DNA from: Anaeromyxobacter dehalogenans 2CP-C
GTDB lineage: Bacteria > Myxococcota > Myxococcia > Myxococcales > Anaeromyxobacteraceae
Assembly (NCBI RefSeq): GCF_000013385.1
Contig: NC_007760.1
Span: 1,240,001-1,304,000 of the forward strand
Length of the DNA: 64,000 nucleotides
Direction of reading: 5' to 3'
The translations under genes and the position numbers were made by a program. The first letter of the stretch is position 1. Each line of letters starts with the position of its first letter. Under the pieces are notes generated by a model. It did not search any database, was not told the DNA's origin, and saw nothing but the letters and a program-made list of their open reading frames with translations. Positions 9,097 through 18,118 of the stretch are shown here, in pieces.

Positions 9097-11478
9097 GTGA
9101 CGCGCCACCTGCTCAGCGTCCCCGTCCTGCTCGCGGCGCTGCTCCTGGCCGCCGCGCCCGCGCTCGCGCGCGGCGCCGACGCCGTGCTGTCCGACGTCCG
9201 CATCGAGGGCAACCGGCGCGTCGAGGTGGACGCGATCCGCGCGACCATCTCCAGCAAGAAGGGCGAGCCGCTCGACCCCAAGAAGGTGGACCAGGACCTG
9301 CGCGGCATCATGCGCCTGGGCCTGTTCTCGGACGCCACCGCGGAGCTGGAGGGGCCGGAGGCGTCGCCCGCCCTGGTCTACAAGGTGGTGGAGCGGCCCA
9401 CCGTCCACGAGGCGAAGATCGTCGGGAACCAGGCGCTCTCGAAGGACGACCTCAAGGACACCGTCGAGCTGAAGCCGTACGCGGTGCTCGACCTGGCCGT
9501 CGTCCGCAAGGACGTGAAGAAGATCCAGGAGAAGTACGTCGAGAAGGGGTACTACCTCGCCGACGTGACCTGGAAGGTCGTGGACCTCCCCGACAACCAG
9601 GCGGACGTGATCTACACCGTGGACGAGAAGGCCAAGGTCCAGGTGAAGGAGATCCGCTTCCTCGGGAACGACCACGTCCCGAAGGACGACATCACCCCGT
9701 TCATGCAGACGCAGGAGGGGAACCTCCTGTCGTTCCTGAACTCCACCGGCACGTACAAGGAGGAGGCGTTCCAGCACGACCTCCAGTCCGTCCAGGCCGT
9801 CTACATGGACAAGGGCTACGTGACGGTGAAGGTGGGGAAGCCCTCCGTCGCGCTCTCGCCGGACCGCCGGTTCCTCTTCATCACCATCCCGGTGGAGGAG
9901 GGCGAGAAGTACGACATCGGCAAGGTCGAGTTCAGCGGCCAGCTCCTCGATCGCGAGCCGGTGCTGAAGAGGATGGTCCGCACCAAGACCGGCGACCTGT
10001 TCATGCGCTCGAAGGTGGGCGCCGACATCTTCGCCATCGGCGACCTCTACAAGGACATGGGGTACGCCTACGCGAACGTCACCCCGCTGACGAACACCGA
10101 CCCGAAGCGCCGCATCGTGGACATCAACTTCGAGGTGCAGCCCGGCCCGAAGGTCCACTTCGAGCGCATCGAGATCATCGGCAACGACAAGACGCGCGAC
10201 AAGGTGATCCGCCGCGAGCTGCGGATCTACGAGGGCGAGCTCTACAGCGGCACCGGGATCAAGGCGTCGAAGCAGCGCATCACCGCGCTGGGCTTCTTCG
10301 AGACCGTCGAGATCACCACCAAGAAGGGCAGCAAGGACGACACCATCGTCGCCACGGTGGAGGTGAAGGAGAAGGCCACCGGCACGTTCCAGGTCGGCGC
10401 CGGCTTCTCGTCCTACGAGAACTTCATCCTCACCGGCCAGATCTCGCAGAACAACTTCTTCGGCTGGGGCCAGACGCTCTCGCTGCAGGTGCAGTGGTCG
10501 TCGATCCGCCAGCTCGGGCAGATCCAGTTCGTCGAGCCGTACTTCCTCGACACGCGCTGGACGTTCGCGTTCGACCTGTACGCGACCGAGGGCTACTACA
10601 CGACGTTCACCCGGCGGGCCATCGGCGGCTCGATGACCTGGGGCTACGAGCTCTCCGGCCTCTACCCGTGGTGGTCCTTCGCGCGGAAGCTCGACGACCT
10701 GCGCCTGTTCGCCACCTACACGAACGAGTACGTGTCGGTGTCGGCCTCCGACTCCGGCCTGCTCTACGCGAACCAGTTCAAGTCCGGCACCACCAGCGCG
10801 CTGCGCCTCTCGCTCCAGTGGGACAAGCGCGACAACCGCCTGTTCCCGTCGCGCGGCTGGTTCGTCTCCACCAGCGCCGAGGCGGCCCCGCCGTTCCTCG
10901 CGCCGCAGTGGGCGTTCGGGCAGAACGTGAACCTGTTCACCCGGTACGCGGTGGACGCGCGCTGGTACCGGCCGGTGTTCCTCGGCCTGATCGCCCGCGC
11001 CAAGCTGACGCTCGGCTACATCCGCAACTGGGACGCCTCGCACCAGGTGCCCATCTCCGAGCTGTACTACGTGGGCGGCATCAACTCCCTGCGCGGCTAC
11101 CGCTATCTCTCCATCGCGCCGGCGGAGGACGTGGGCCGCTCGCGCAACCCGTCGTCGGCGCTCTACCCGCTGGCGGTCGGCGGCGACAAGCAGCTCGTCC
11201 TGAACCTCGAGCTCGAGTTCCCCATCGTCGAGAAGGTGGGCGTGCGCGGGGTGCTGTTCAGCGACATGGGCAACGCGTTCGCCCGCGGCAAGTTCTCCGA
11301 CCCCGACGTCCCGCTGTCGCTCTACAAGTCGGTCGGGTTCGGCTTCCGGTGGTTCAGCCCCATCGGCCCGCTCCGGTTCGAGTGGGGCATCCCGCTGAAT
11401 CGCCGCAAGGACAAGCTGACCGGCGAATACGTCGATCAGGCGCTCGACTTCCAGTTCACCATCGGCAACTTCTTCTGA
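9097..11478 (+). CDS. bamA: Outer membrane protein assembly factor BamA (Omp85)
   Basis: A 793-residue Omp85 protein that inserts beta-barrel proteins into the outer membrane. A signal peptide (VLLAALLLAAAPALA) ends near residue 24. Repeated POTRA-type units follow, recognisable from VLSDVRIEGNRRV, HEAKIVGNQALS, KEIRFLGNDHV, DIGKVEFSGQ and FERIEIIGNDKT, that is five POTRA domains. The C-terminal barrel starts near residue 430, contains the conserved loop-6 motif as LRGY (Arg666), and ends in FTIGNFF with a terminal Phe, the usual barrel signal. GTG was chosen because it begins the signal peptide; the longer upstream reading overlaps lolD. Followed after 18 bases by skp, its usual periplasmic chaperone partner. 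Confidence 0.96.
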   Translation: MTRHLLSVPVLLAALLLAAAPALARGADAVLSDVRIEGNRRVEVDAIRATISSKKGEPLDPKKVDQDLRGIMRLGLFSDATAELEGPEASPALVYKVVERPTVHEAKIVGNQALSKDDLKDTVELKPYAVLDLAVVRKDVKKIQEKYVEKGYYLADVTWKVVDLPDNQADVIYTVDEKAKVQVKEIRFLGNDHVPKDDITPFMQTQEGNLLSFLNSTGTYKEEAFQHDLQSVQAVYMDKGYVTVKVGKPSVALSPDRRFLFITIPVEEGEKYDIGKVEFSGQLLDREPVLKRMVRTKTGDLFMRSKVGADIFAIGDLYKDMGYAYANVTPLTNTDPKRRIVDINFEVQPGPKVHFERIEIIGNDKTRDKVIRRELRIYEGELYSGTGIKASKQRITALGFFETVEITTKKGSKDDTIVATVEVKEKATGTFQVGAGFSSYENFILTGQISQNNFFGWGQTLSLQVQWSSIRQLGQIQFVEPYFLDTRWTFAFDLYATEGYYTTFTRRAIGGSMTWGYELSGLYPWWSFARKLDDLRLFATYTNEYVSVSASDSGLLYANQFKSGTTSALRLSLQWDKRDNRLFPSRGWFVSTSAEAAPPFLAPQWAFGQNVNLFTRYAVDARWYRPVFLGLIARAKLTLGYIRNWDASHQVPISELYYVGGINSLRGYRYLSIAPAEDVGRSRNPSSALYPLAVGGDKQLVLNLELEFPIVEKVGVRGVLFSDMGNAFARGKFSDPDVPLSLYKSVGFGFRWFSPIGPLRFEWGIPLNRRKDKLTGEYVDQALDFQFTIGNFF

Positions 11479-11496
11479 TCCACCGAAGGACCCGCC

Positions 11497-12075
11497 ATGC
11501 GCACTCTCGCCCGCCTCTCCCTGCTCGCCCTCCTCCTCTCCGCCACCGCCGCCCGCGCCGAGGCCAAGTTCGGCTTCGTGGACCTGCAGCGCGCCATCCG
11601 CGAGGTGGACGAGGGCAAGTCGGCCACCGCCGTGCTGAAGAAGGACTTCGACGAGAAGCAGAAGGTCATCGACCAGAAGAAGGCCGAGTTCGACAAGCTC
11701 AAGACCGAGTTCGACAAGCAGGCCCTGGTCATGGCCGACCAGGCGAAGAAGGACAAGGCCGCCGAGCTCGACCGGAAGGCGATGGAGCTGCAGCAGCTGT
11801 TCGTGCAGCTCCAGAAGGACCTCTCCCAGCGCGAGGGCGAGGTGATGCGCGGCATCGTGGACAAGATGACCGGCGTCATCCGCGAGATCGCCGAGGCGGA
11901 CGGGTTCACCATGGTCTTCGAGCGCAACGACGCGGGCATCGTCTACGCGCCGCAGTCGCTCGACCTCACCAACGAGCTGGTCCGCAAGTACAACGCCCGC
12001 TTCGGCGCCGGGAGCAAGGCCGGCGGGCAGGCGAAGAAGGCCGAGCCGGCCAAGCCGGCCGCCGGGAAGAAGTAG
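11497..12075 (+). CDS. skp: Periplasmic chaperone Skp/OmpH
   Basis: A 192-residue periplasmic chaperone that carries unfolded outer-membrane proteins to BamA. The signal peptide is LSLLALLLSATAARAEA. The mature protein starts KFGFVDLQRAI, the Skp family opening, and the middle (residues about 45-120) is a long charged Lys/Glu/Gln coiled coil, matching the Skp tentacles. The Lys/Ala-rich tail (KAGGQAKKAEPAKPAAGKK) is longer than in E. coli Skp. GAAGGACC precedes the ATG. Order bamA-skp-lpxD-fabZ-lpxA is conserved in many Gram-negatives. Confidence 0.93.
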   Translation: MRTLARLSLLALLLSATAARAEAKFGFVDLQRAIREVDEGKSATAVLKKDFDEKQKVIDQKKAEFDKLKTEFDKQALVMADQAKKDKAAELDRKAMELQQLFVQLQKDLSQREGEVMRGIVDKMTGVIREIAEADGFTMVFERNDAGIVYAPQSLDLTNELVRKYNARFGAGSKAGGQAKKAEPAKPAAGKK

Positions 12076-12083
12076 GCGCGGCC

Positions 12084-13148
12084 GTGGCGTCCTACACGCT
12101 CGCGGAGCTCGCCGCCCGCGTCGGCGGCCAGGTGGACGGCGACGGGAAGCTGCGGCTCGAGGGCATCGCGCCGCTCGAGGAGGCCACGGCGGCCGAGATC
12201 TCGTTCTTCTCGAACCGCAAGTACCGCAAGGCGTTCGAGGCGTCGCGCGCCGGCGCGGTGGTGGTCGAGCCGGGCGAGAAGGTGCCGGCCGGCCGCCCGG
12301 TGCTGCGGGTCGTGAACGCCTACCTCGCGTTCGCGAAGATCTCGACGCTGTTCCACCCACCGCGCGAGGCGATGCCGGAGGTGGCCCCCACCGCGGTGAT
12401 CCACCCGACGGCCCGGGTCCACCCGAGCGCGCAGGTGATGCCGCTCGCCTGCGTGGGGCCGGACGCGCAGGTGGGCGCGCGCACCATCCTGTTCCCGGGC
12501 GTGCACGTGGCCGACGGGGCGCGGGTGGGCGAGGACTGCGTGCTCTACCACAACGTGGTGGTGCGCGAGCGCTGCGCGGTGGGCAACCGCGTCATCCTGC
12601 AGCCGGGCTGCGTCGTCGGCTCGGACGGCTTCGGCTTCGCGTTCGACCCGGACGGCGAGGGCAAGGGTCCCCGCCACTACAAGGTCCCGCAGGTCGGGAA
12701 CGTGGTGATCGAGGACGACGTGGAGGTGGGCGCGAACACGTGCGTGGATCGCGCCACCCTCGGCTCGACGCGCATCGGCCGCGGGGCCAAGATCGACAAC
12801 CTGGTGCAGATCGCGCACAACGTCCAGGTCGGCCCGCTCAGCCTGCTCGTGTCGCAGGTGGGCGTCGCCGGCTCCACCAAGCTCGGCATGGGCGTGGTGG
12901 CGGGCGGCCAGGCCGGCATCGTCGGCCACCTCGAGATCGGCGACGGCGTGCGGATCGGCGCGCAGTCCGGCGTGATGGCCGACGTGGAGGCCGGTGAGAC
13001 CGTGTCCGGCTCGCCGGCCGTGCCCCACGGCAACTGGCTGAAGGCGATGGCGTCGCTCGATCACCTGCACGACATGCGCAAGGAGCTGCGCGAGCTGCGC
13101 CGCGAGGTGGAGCGGCTGCGCGCGGACGCCGGCGAGGACGAGCCATGA
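12084..13148 (+). CDS. lpxD: UDP-3-O-acylglucosamine N-acyltransferase LpxD
   Basis: A 354-residue enzyme adding the second acyl chain in lipid A synthesis. Residues 1-95 form the uridine-binding domain (ISFFSNRKYRKAF is characteristic); residues about 105-320 are left-handed beta-helix hexapeptide repeats (for example VIHPTARVHPSAQV); the tail is a helix (LHDMRKELRELRREVERL). The catalytic His is in QIAHNVQVG, and the LpxD motif VGSDGFGFA is present. It begins with GTG eight bases after skp, and its TGA overlaps the fabZ ATG (ATGA), giving translational coupling. Confidence 0.96.
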   Translation: MASYTLAELAARVGGQVDGDGKLRLEGIAPLEEATAAEISFFSNRKYRKAFEASRAGAVVVEPGEKVPAGRPVLRVVNAYLAFAKISTLFHPPREAMPEVAPTAVIHPTARVHPSAQVMPLACVGPDAQVGARTILFPGVHVADGARVGEDCVLYHNVVVRERCAVGNRVILQPGCVVGSDGFGFAFDPDGEGKGPRHYKVPQVGNVVIEDDVEVGANTCVDRATLGSTRIGRGAKIDNLVQIAHNVQVGPLSLLVSQVGVAGSTKLGMGVVAGGQAGIVGHLEIGDGVRIGAQSGVMADVEAGETVSGSPAVPHGNWLKAMASLDHLHDMRKELRELRREVERLRADAGEDEP

Positions 13149-13615
13149 GCGAGAGCGCGGAGCGCAAGTCGATCCTCGACGTCGTCGGGATCCAGGAGCT
13201 GCTGCCGCACCGGCCGCCGTTCCTGCTGGTGGACCGGGTGGTGGAGTTCGAGGCGCACCGGCGGCTGGTGGCGCTCAAGGGCGTCACCATGAACGAGCCG
13301 TTCTTCCAGGGGCACTTCCCGGCCCAGCCGGTGATGCCCGGGGTGCTCATCCTGGAGGCGCTCGCCCAGGCGGCCGCGCTGCTCGCCACGATGTCCCTGA
13401 AGCCCGACGAGGTGAAGGACAAGATCACCTACCTCATGGGCATCGACGGGGCGCGCTTCCGCCGCCCGGTGGTGCCGGGCGACCGGCTCGAGCTCGAGGT
13501 CGAGGTGACGAAGCAGAAGGGCGCCGTCTGGAAGCAGACCGGCGTCGCGCGCGTCGATGGCCAGGTGGTCGCCGAGGCCGAGTTCATGGCGATGCTCGCC
13601 GACCGCGAGCGGTAG
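13145..13615 (+). CDS. fabZ: 3-hydroxyacyl-[acyl-carrier-protein] dehydratase FabZ
   Basis: A 156-residue hot-dog fold dehydratase of type II fatty acid synthesis; it competes with LpxA for 3-hydroxyacyl-ACP, so clustering with lpx genes balances phospholipid and lipid A. Motifs PHRPPFLLVDRV and FFQGHFPAQPVMPGVLILEALAQ's first part hold catalytic His57 and Glu71. Length is normal. It starts inside the lpxD stop (ATGA), and lpxA follows 25 bases after its stop with GAGGAG as ribosome site. Confidence 0.96.
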   Translation: MSESAERKSILDVVGIQELLPHRPPFLLVDRVVEFEAHRRLVALKGVTMNEPFFQGHFPAQPVMPGVLILEALAQAAALLATMSLKPDEVKDKITYLMGIDGARFRRPVVPGDRLELEVEVTKQKGAVWKQTGVARVDGQVVAEAEFMAMLADRER

Positions 13616-13640
13616 CAGACGATCGAGGAGCACGGGCGTC

Positions 13641-14414
13641 ATGGCAATCCACCCCACCGCCATCGTCGAGGCCGGCGCGCAGGTCGATCCGTCCTGCGAC
13701 ATCGGCCCCTACGCCGTGATCGGCCCGCTGGTTCGCATGGGCCCCGGCAACTCGGTCGGCGCGCACGCGGTCGTGACCGGCCGGACCACGCTCGGCGCGT
13801 CGAACCGGATCTTCCCGCACGCGGTCATCGGCGGCATCCCGCAGGACCTGAAGTACCGGGGCGAGGACACCGCGCTCGTCATCGGCGACCGCAACACGTT
13901 CCGCGAGTTCGCCACCGTGAACCTCGGGACCGCCGGCGGCGGCGGGGTGACCCGCATCGGCTCGGGCGGCCTGTTCATGGCGAGCAGCCACATCGGCCAC
14001 GACTGCCAGGTGGGCGACGGGGCCATCATCGCGAACTCGGTGGCCATCGCCGGCCACGTGCTCATCGAGGACCACGTGCACTTCGGCGGACTGTCCGCGT
14101 CGCACCAGTTCTGCCGCGTCGGGCGGCTCGCGTTCGTGGGCGGCATGACCGGCGTCGCCATGGACGTCGCGCCGTACTGCACCGTGGCGGGCGCGCGCGG
14201 CGAGCTGGCCGGGCTGAACACCATCGGCATGCAGCGCGCGGGGATGACCGAGGAGCAGGTCGGCCGCGTCAAGCAGGCCTACAAGATCGTGTTCCGCTCG
14301 AGCCTGGGCCTCGCCGAGGCCATCGCGCAGCTCGAGGCGGAGCTCGCCGGCCACCCCGAGACCGACCACTTCATCGCGTTCCTGAAGGGCTCGCAGCGCG
14401 GCATCACGAGGTAG
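13641..14414 (+). CDS. lpxA: Acyl-[ACP]-UDP-N-acetylglucosamine O-acyltransferase LpxA
   Basis: A 257-residue first enzyme of lipid A synthesis, a hexapeptide-repeat beta helix ([15 protein letters not shown] onward) with the C-terminal helical domain. The family signature [13 protein letters not shown] is present, and the catalytic His is H120 in SHIGHDC (E. coli H125). The residue equivalent to E. coli Gly173, which sets acyl length, is glycine here (FVGG), which would fit a long acyl chain. Oddity: the E. coli TIHRGT block reads TVNLGT, so His99 and Arg100 are Asn94 and Leu95. ATG 13641 was chosen for the hexapeptide start and the GAGGAG site. Confidence 0.95.
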   Translation: MAIHPTAIVEAGAQVDPSCDIGPYAVIGPLVRMGPGNSVGAHAVVTGRTTLGASNRIFPHAVIGGIPQDLKYRGEDTALVIGDRNTFREFATVNLGTAGGGGVTRIGSGGLFMASSHIGHDCQVGDGAIIANSVAIAGHVLIEDHVHFGGLSASHQFCRVGRLAFVGGMTGVAMDVAPYCTVAGARGELAGLNTIGMQRAGMTEEQVGRVKQAYKIVFRSSLGLAEAIAQLEAELAGHPETDHFIAFLKGSQRGITR

Positions 14415-14416
14415 CG

Positions 14417-15223
14417 GTGGCGACCATCGGCCTCATCGCCGGCGGCGGGCGGTTCCCCCTCCTGTTCGCCGAGAGCGCGCGCCGTGCCGGGCACCGCGTG
14501 GTGGCGGTGGCGCACAAGTCCGAGACCGACCCCGAGCTGGCGAAGCAGGTGGACGCGATCACCTGGGTGAAGCTGGGGCAGATCGGCCACCTGCTGGAGG
14601 GGCTGCGCGCCGGCGGGGCGAGCCAGTGCGTGATGCTCGGCTCCATCACCAAGAAGCGGTTCTTCGCCGACGCCATGCTCGACGCCACCGGCGTGAGGGT
14701 GCTGGCGCGCGTGGCGGTCCGCTCCGACGACAACCTGCTGCGGGCCATGGCGCGCTTCCTCGAGGAGGAGGGCGTCGCCATCACCGATCCGACCCCGTTC
14801 CTCGCCGACCGGCTCGCGCCGGAGGGCGTGCTGGGCCGGCACCAGCCGACGCCGGAGGAGCTGGAGGACGCGCGCTACGGGCTGGAGCTGGCGCGCGGCA
14901 TCGGCCGGCTGGACCTCGGGCAGACCGTGGTGGTGAAGGACCGGGTGGCGCTGGCGGTGGAGGCGCTGGAGGGCACCGACGCCTGCATCCGGCGCGGCGG
15001 CGAGCTGGCGAGGTCGGGCGGGTTCGTGGTGGCGAAGGCGGTGAAGCCGCACCAGGACCGCCGCTTCGACCTGCCCGCGGTCGGGCCGGACACGGTGGTG
15101 TCGCTGCGCGAGGCGCGCGGCCGGCTGCTGGCGGTCGAGGCGGGGGCGACGCTGGTGATGGACCTCCCGCGCATGGTCGAGCTCGCCGACAAGGCGAAGA
15201 TCGTGCTGCTCGGGCTGCGCTGA
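14417..15223 (+). CDS. lpxI: UDP-2,3-diacylglucosamine pyrophosphatase LpxI
   Basis: A 268-residue LpxI (DUF1009 family), which hydrolyses UDP-2,3-diacylglucosamine to lipid X in bacteria lacking LpxH. The N-terminus [19 protein letters not shown] and the conserved segment [18 protein letters not shown], with the key aspartate in the latter, match the family. GTG at 14417 follows lpxA by two bases. Its stop overlaps the next ATG by one base (TGATG). LpxB is not in the window and must lie elsewhere. Confidence 0.93.
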   Translation: MATIGLIAGGGRFPLLFAESARRAGHRVVAVAHKSETDPELAKQVDAITWVKLGQIGHLLEGLRAGGASQCVMLGSITKKRFFADAMLDATGVRVLARVAVRSDDNLLRAMARFLEEEGVAITDPTPFLADRLAPEGVLGRHQPTPEELEDARYGLELARGIGRLDLGQTVVVKDRVALAVEALEGTDACIRRGGELARSGGFVVAKAVKPHQDRRFDLPAVGPDTVVSLREARGRLLAVEAGATLVMDLPRMVELADKAKIVLLGLR

Positions 15224-15510
15224 TGGCCTGGGCGCGCGACGAGGGCGGCGCGGCGGTGCTGGAGATCCTGGTCCAGCCGCGCGCCTCCCGCACCCGCGCG
15301 GTGGGCGAGCACGACGGCCGGCTCAAGATCCAGCTCGCGGCGCCCCCGGTGGACGGGGCGGCGAACGCCGCGCTGGTGGAGTTCCTGGCCGTGGCGCTGG
15401 GGGTCCGGCGGGCCGACGTGGCGCTCCTCCGCGGCGAGGCCGGGCGGCGGAAGACGGTCCGGGTGGCGGGGATCACCGCCGCGGCGGCCGTGGCCGCGCT
15501 GGCGCCCTGA
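15223..15510 (+). CDS. DUF167 (YggU family) protein
   Basis: A 95-residue protein with the DUF167 pattern: [16 protein letters not shown] at the start, then [18 protein letters not shown] (the PVDGxAN signature) and GRRKTVRV. Small alpha/beta cytoplasmic protein of unknown biochemical role. It starts inside the lpxI stop, so it is the last gene of the lpx run. No terminator with a T tract follows; the 133 bases to hemE are GC-rich with short inverted repeats only. Confidence 0.9.
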   Translation: MAWARDEGGAAVLEILVQPRASRTRAVGEHDGRLKIQLAAPPVDGAANAALVEFLAVALGVRRADVALLRGEAGRRKTVRVAGITAAAAVAALAP

Positions 15511-15643
15511 GGCCGCCGCCCGTCCGGCCGGCGACCGGCCCGGCGGGCTCCCCGGCGGCGTTCCGGACGGCGGGACGGTCCCTCCGGCGGGTCCCCGGAA
15601 CATCGACCCGAACGGTGTGTGTTTCGGGGGGACCTGGACTAAG

Positions 15644-16696
15644 ATGGCGGCCCCCATGACCCACCGATTCCTCGCCGCGTGCCGCCGTGAGCCCGTCGAC
15701 CGCGTTCCCGTCTGGATGATGCGCCAGGCCGGCCGGTACCAGCCGTCCTACCGCGCCGTCCGCCAGAAGGTGAGCTTCCTGGAGCTGTGCCGCTCGCCGG
15801 AGCTCATCGCCCAGGTGACGGTCGCGCCCATCGACGAGTTCGGCTTCGACGCCGCCATCCTGTTCTCCGACATCCTGGTCCACCTGCCGGCCATGGGCCT
15901 CGACCTCACGTTCGAGAAGGGCGAGAAGGGCAAGGGCGACGGCGGGCCGAAGATCGGCAACCCGGTGCGCACCCGCGCCGACGTGGACGCGCTGCGCGTG
16001 CCGGTCCCGAAGAAGGACCTGCCCTACGTGCTCGACGGCGTGCGCGCCATCCGCACGGCGCTCGCCGACCGCGTGCCGCTCATCGGCTTCGTGGGCGGGC
16101 CGTTCACCGTGGCGAGCTACGCCGTCGAGGGCGGCAGCCAGGGCTTCACCCGCCTGAAGACCATGCTGTACGCCGAGCCGGCCACGGCGCACGCGCTGTT
16201 CGAGAAGCTCACCCAGGCCGCGATCGTGCAGATCGAGGAGCAGGTGGCGGCCGGGGCGCAGGCGGCCCAGATCTTCGAGAGCTGGCTGGGCGAGCTGGCC
16301 CGCGAGGACCTCGAGGAGTTCAGCTTCCCGTACCTGGCCCGCATCGCCGAGGCGGTGCGCAAGACCGGCGTCCCCTCCATCATCTTCTCCACCGGCACCA
16401 CCGCGCACCTCGAGCGGATGGCGAAGCTCGGCTACGACGTCGTCTCGGTGGACTGGCGCATCCCCATCGACGAGGCGCGCGCCCGGCTGCCGGGCGTGGC
16501 GGTGCAGGGCAACTACGACTCGACGCTGCTCCTCGGGCCGCGCGAGGTGGCGGTGGCGCGGGCCCAGCAGCTGCTCCGGGCGGCCGGGCCGACCCCGGGT
16601 TACATCTTCAACCTCGGCCACGGGATCCAGGTGGGAACCCCGACCGAGAACGTGAAGGCGGTGGTGGACGCGGTCCACGCCTTCGGGTGGAAGTGA
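15644..16696 (+). CDS. hemE: Uroporphyrinogen decarboxylase
   Basis: A 350-residue HemE, converting uroporphyrinogen III to coproporphyrinogen III in the cytoplasm. Signatures PVWMMRQAGRYQPSYR (N-terminal family motif, with the substrate-binding Arg pair) and GFVGGPFTVASYAVEGG are intact, and the catalytic Asp lies in ILFSDILVHLPAMGL. Two ATGs compete: 15644, about 12 bases from a GGGGGGA tract, and 15656 (MTHRFLAA). I chose 15644 for the ribosome-site spacing. It heads hemE-hemN-hemH, with 10 bases to hemN. Confidence 0.95.
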   Translation: MAAPMTHRFLAACRREPVDRVPVWMMRQAGRYQPSYRAVRQKVSFLELCRSPELIAQVTVAPIDEFGFDAAILFSDILVHLPAMGLDLTFEKGEKGKGDGGPKIGNPVRTRADVDALRVPVPKKDLPYVLDGVRAIRTALADRVPLIGFVGGPFTVASYAVEGGSQGFTRLKTMLYAEPATAHALFEKLTQAAIVQIEEQVAAGAQAAQIFESWLGELAREDLEEFSFPYLARIAEAVRKTGVPSIIFSTGTTAHLERMAKLGYDVVSVDWRIPIDEARARLPGVAVQGNYDSTLLLGPREVAVARAQQLLRAAGPTPGYIFNLGHGIQVGTPTENVKAVVDAVHAFGWK

Positions 16697-16706
16697 GGCG
16701 ATCGGC

Positions 16707-18083
16707 GTGATCCAGATCCCGTCCACGCAGCTCATCAAGAAGTACGACCGGCCCGGGCCGCGCTACACCAGCTACCCGACCGCGCCCGAGTGGACCGAGG
16801 CGTTCGGCCCGGCGCAGTACGTCGAGCACCTGGCGCGCGCGAACCAGCAGGGCGGTCCGCTCTCCATCTACGTGCACCTCCCGTTCTGCCGGGAGATGTG
16901 CCGCTTCTGCGGCTGCAACGTGGTGGCGACGCACGACCGCACCCGCGCCGACGCGTACCTGGACGTGCTCGAGAAGGAGGTCGCGCTGGTGGCGGCGAAG
17001 CTGCCCGACCGGCGCGCGGCCTCGCAGCTCCACTGGGGCGGCGGGACGCCCACGTTCCTCGACGAGAAGCAGCTGGTGCGCTGCCACGACATCCTGGCGC
17101 GCCACTTCACCTTCACGTCCGACGTCGAGAAGGCGATCGAGATCGACCCGGCCATCACCACCCGCTCGCAGATCGAGGTGCTGGCGAAGCTCGGGTTCAA
17201 CCGCATCTCGATGGGCGTGCAGGACTTCGACGCGCGGGTGCAGGAGGTGGTCGGCCGCATCCAGGGCGAGAAGGAGACCGCCGACCTGGTGCAGGCCGCG
17301 CGCGACAACGGCTTCAAGGGCGTCAACCTCGACCTCATCTACGGGCTGCCCTACCAGACGCCCGAGACCTGGAAGAAGACGCTCGAGCGCATCCTCGCCA
17401 TCCACCCGGACCGCATGGCGGTGTTCGGCTTCGCCTACGTGCCGTGGTCGAAGCCGCACCAGCGCCTGCTGCCGCAGGAGGCGCTGCCGAAGACCGAGCA
17501 GCGCGTGGAGCTGTTCCTGTCGGCGGTGGAGGCGTTCACCGGCGCCGGGTACCGGCTCATCGGCCTCGACCACTTCGCGCTGGAGTCGGACGAGCTCGCC
17601 GTCGCCCAGAGCGGCGGGTACCTGTACCGCAACTTCCAGGGCTACACGGTCCGGCCGGCCGACGACACGGTGGCGTTCGGGATGACCTCCATCTCGGACA
17701 TCGGCGGCGCGTACGCGCAGAACGCGCACAAGCTCAAGGACTGGGAGGCGAAGGTCGGGGCCGGGATCATCCCGGTGGACCGCGGGGCCTCCATGTCCGC
17801 GGACGACGTGATGCGGCGGTTCACCATCAACCGCGTCATGTGCCTGCTCCGCCTCGACCTCCGCGAGATCGCGGAGAAGTTCGGGCCGGAGGGCCGGGCG
17901 GCCGTCGAGGCCGACCTGCGCGCGGGCGTGAAGGAGCTGGAGGACGACGGGCTGGTCACGTTCGACGGCGACGTGCTGAAGGTGACGCCGCTCGGCCAGC
18001 TCCTGGTCCGCAACGTGGCCATGCTGTTCGACGCCTACCTGAAGAAGGAAGGCGGCAAGAAGCAGTTCTCGCGCACGGTGTAG
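16707..18083 (+). CDS. hemN: Oxygen-independent coproporphyrinogen III oxidase
   Basis: A 458-residue radical-SAM enzyme that makes protoporphyrinogen IX without oxygen. The [4Fe-4S] cysteines are Cys61, Cys65 and Cys68 in CREMCRFCGC, and the N-terminal RPGPRYTSYPTA marks true HemN rather than HemW. The C-terminal domain is full length and ends KQFSRTV. GTG start; GAGGCGATCG upstream. It suits anaerobic haem synthesis. No protoporphyrinogen oxidase gene lies between hemN and hemH. Confidence 0.96.
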   Translation: MIQIPSTQLIKKYDRPGPRYTSYPTAPEWTEAFGPAQYVEHLARANQQGGPLSIYVHLPFCREMCRFCGCNVVATHDRTRADAYLDVLEKEVALVAAKLPDRRAASQLHWGGGTPTFLDEKQLVRCHDILARHFTFTSDVEKAIEIDPAITTRSQIEVLAKLGFNRISMGVQDFDARVQEVVGRIQGEKETADLVQAARDNGFKGVNLDLIYGLPYQTPETWKKTLERILAIHPDRMAVFGFAYVPWSKPHQRLLPQEALPKTEQRVELFLSAVEAFTGAGYRLIGLDHFALESDELAVAQSGGYLYRNFQGYTVRPADDTVAFGMTSISDIGGAYAQNAHKLKDWEAKVGAGIIPVDRGASMSADDVMRRFTINRVMCLLRLDLREIAEKFGPEGRAAVEADLRAGVKELEDDGLVTFDGDVLKVTPLGQLLVRNVAMLFDAYLKKEGGKKQFSRTV

Positions 18084-18118
18084 CCGCGGGCGCCGACGCG
18101 CCGTCGCCGGGGAGCCGC

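Noticed and set aside
8362-12360. Long minus-strand frame opposite lolD, bamA, skp and lpxD
   Set aside because: Same shadow effect; all four plus-strand genes have complete family motifs.
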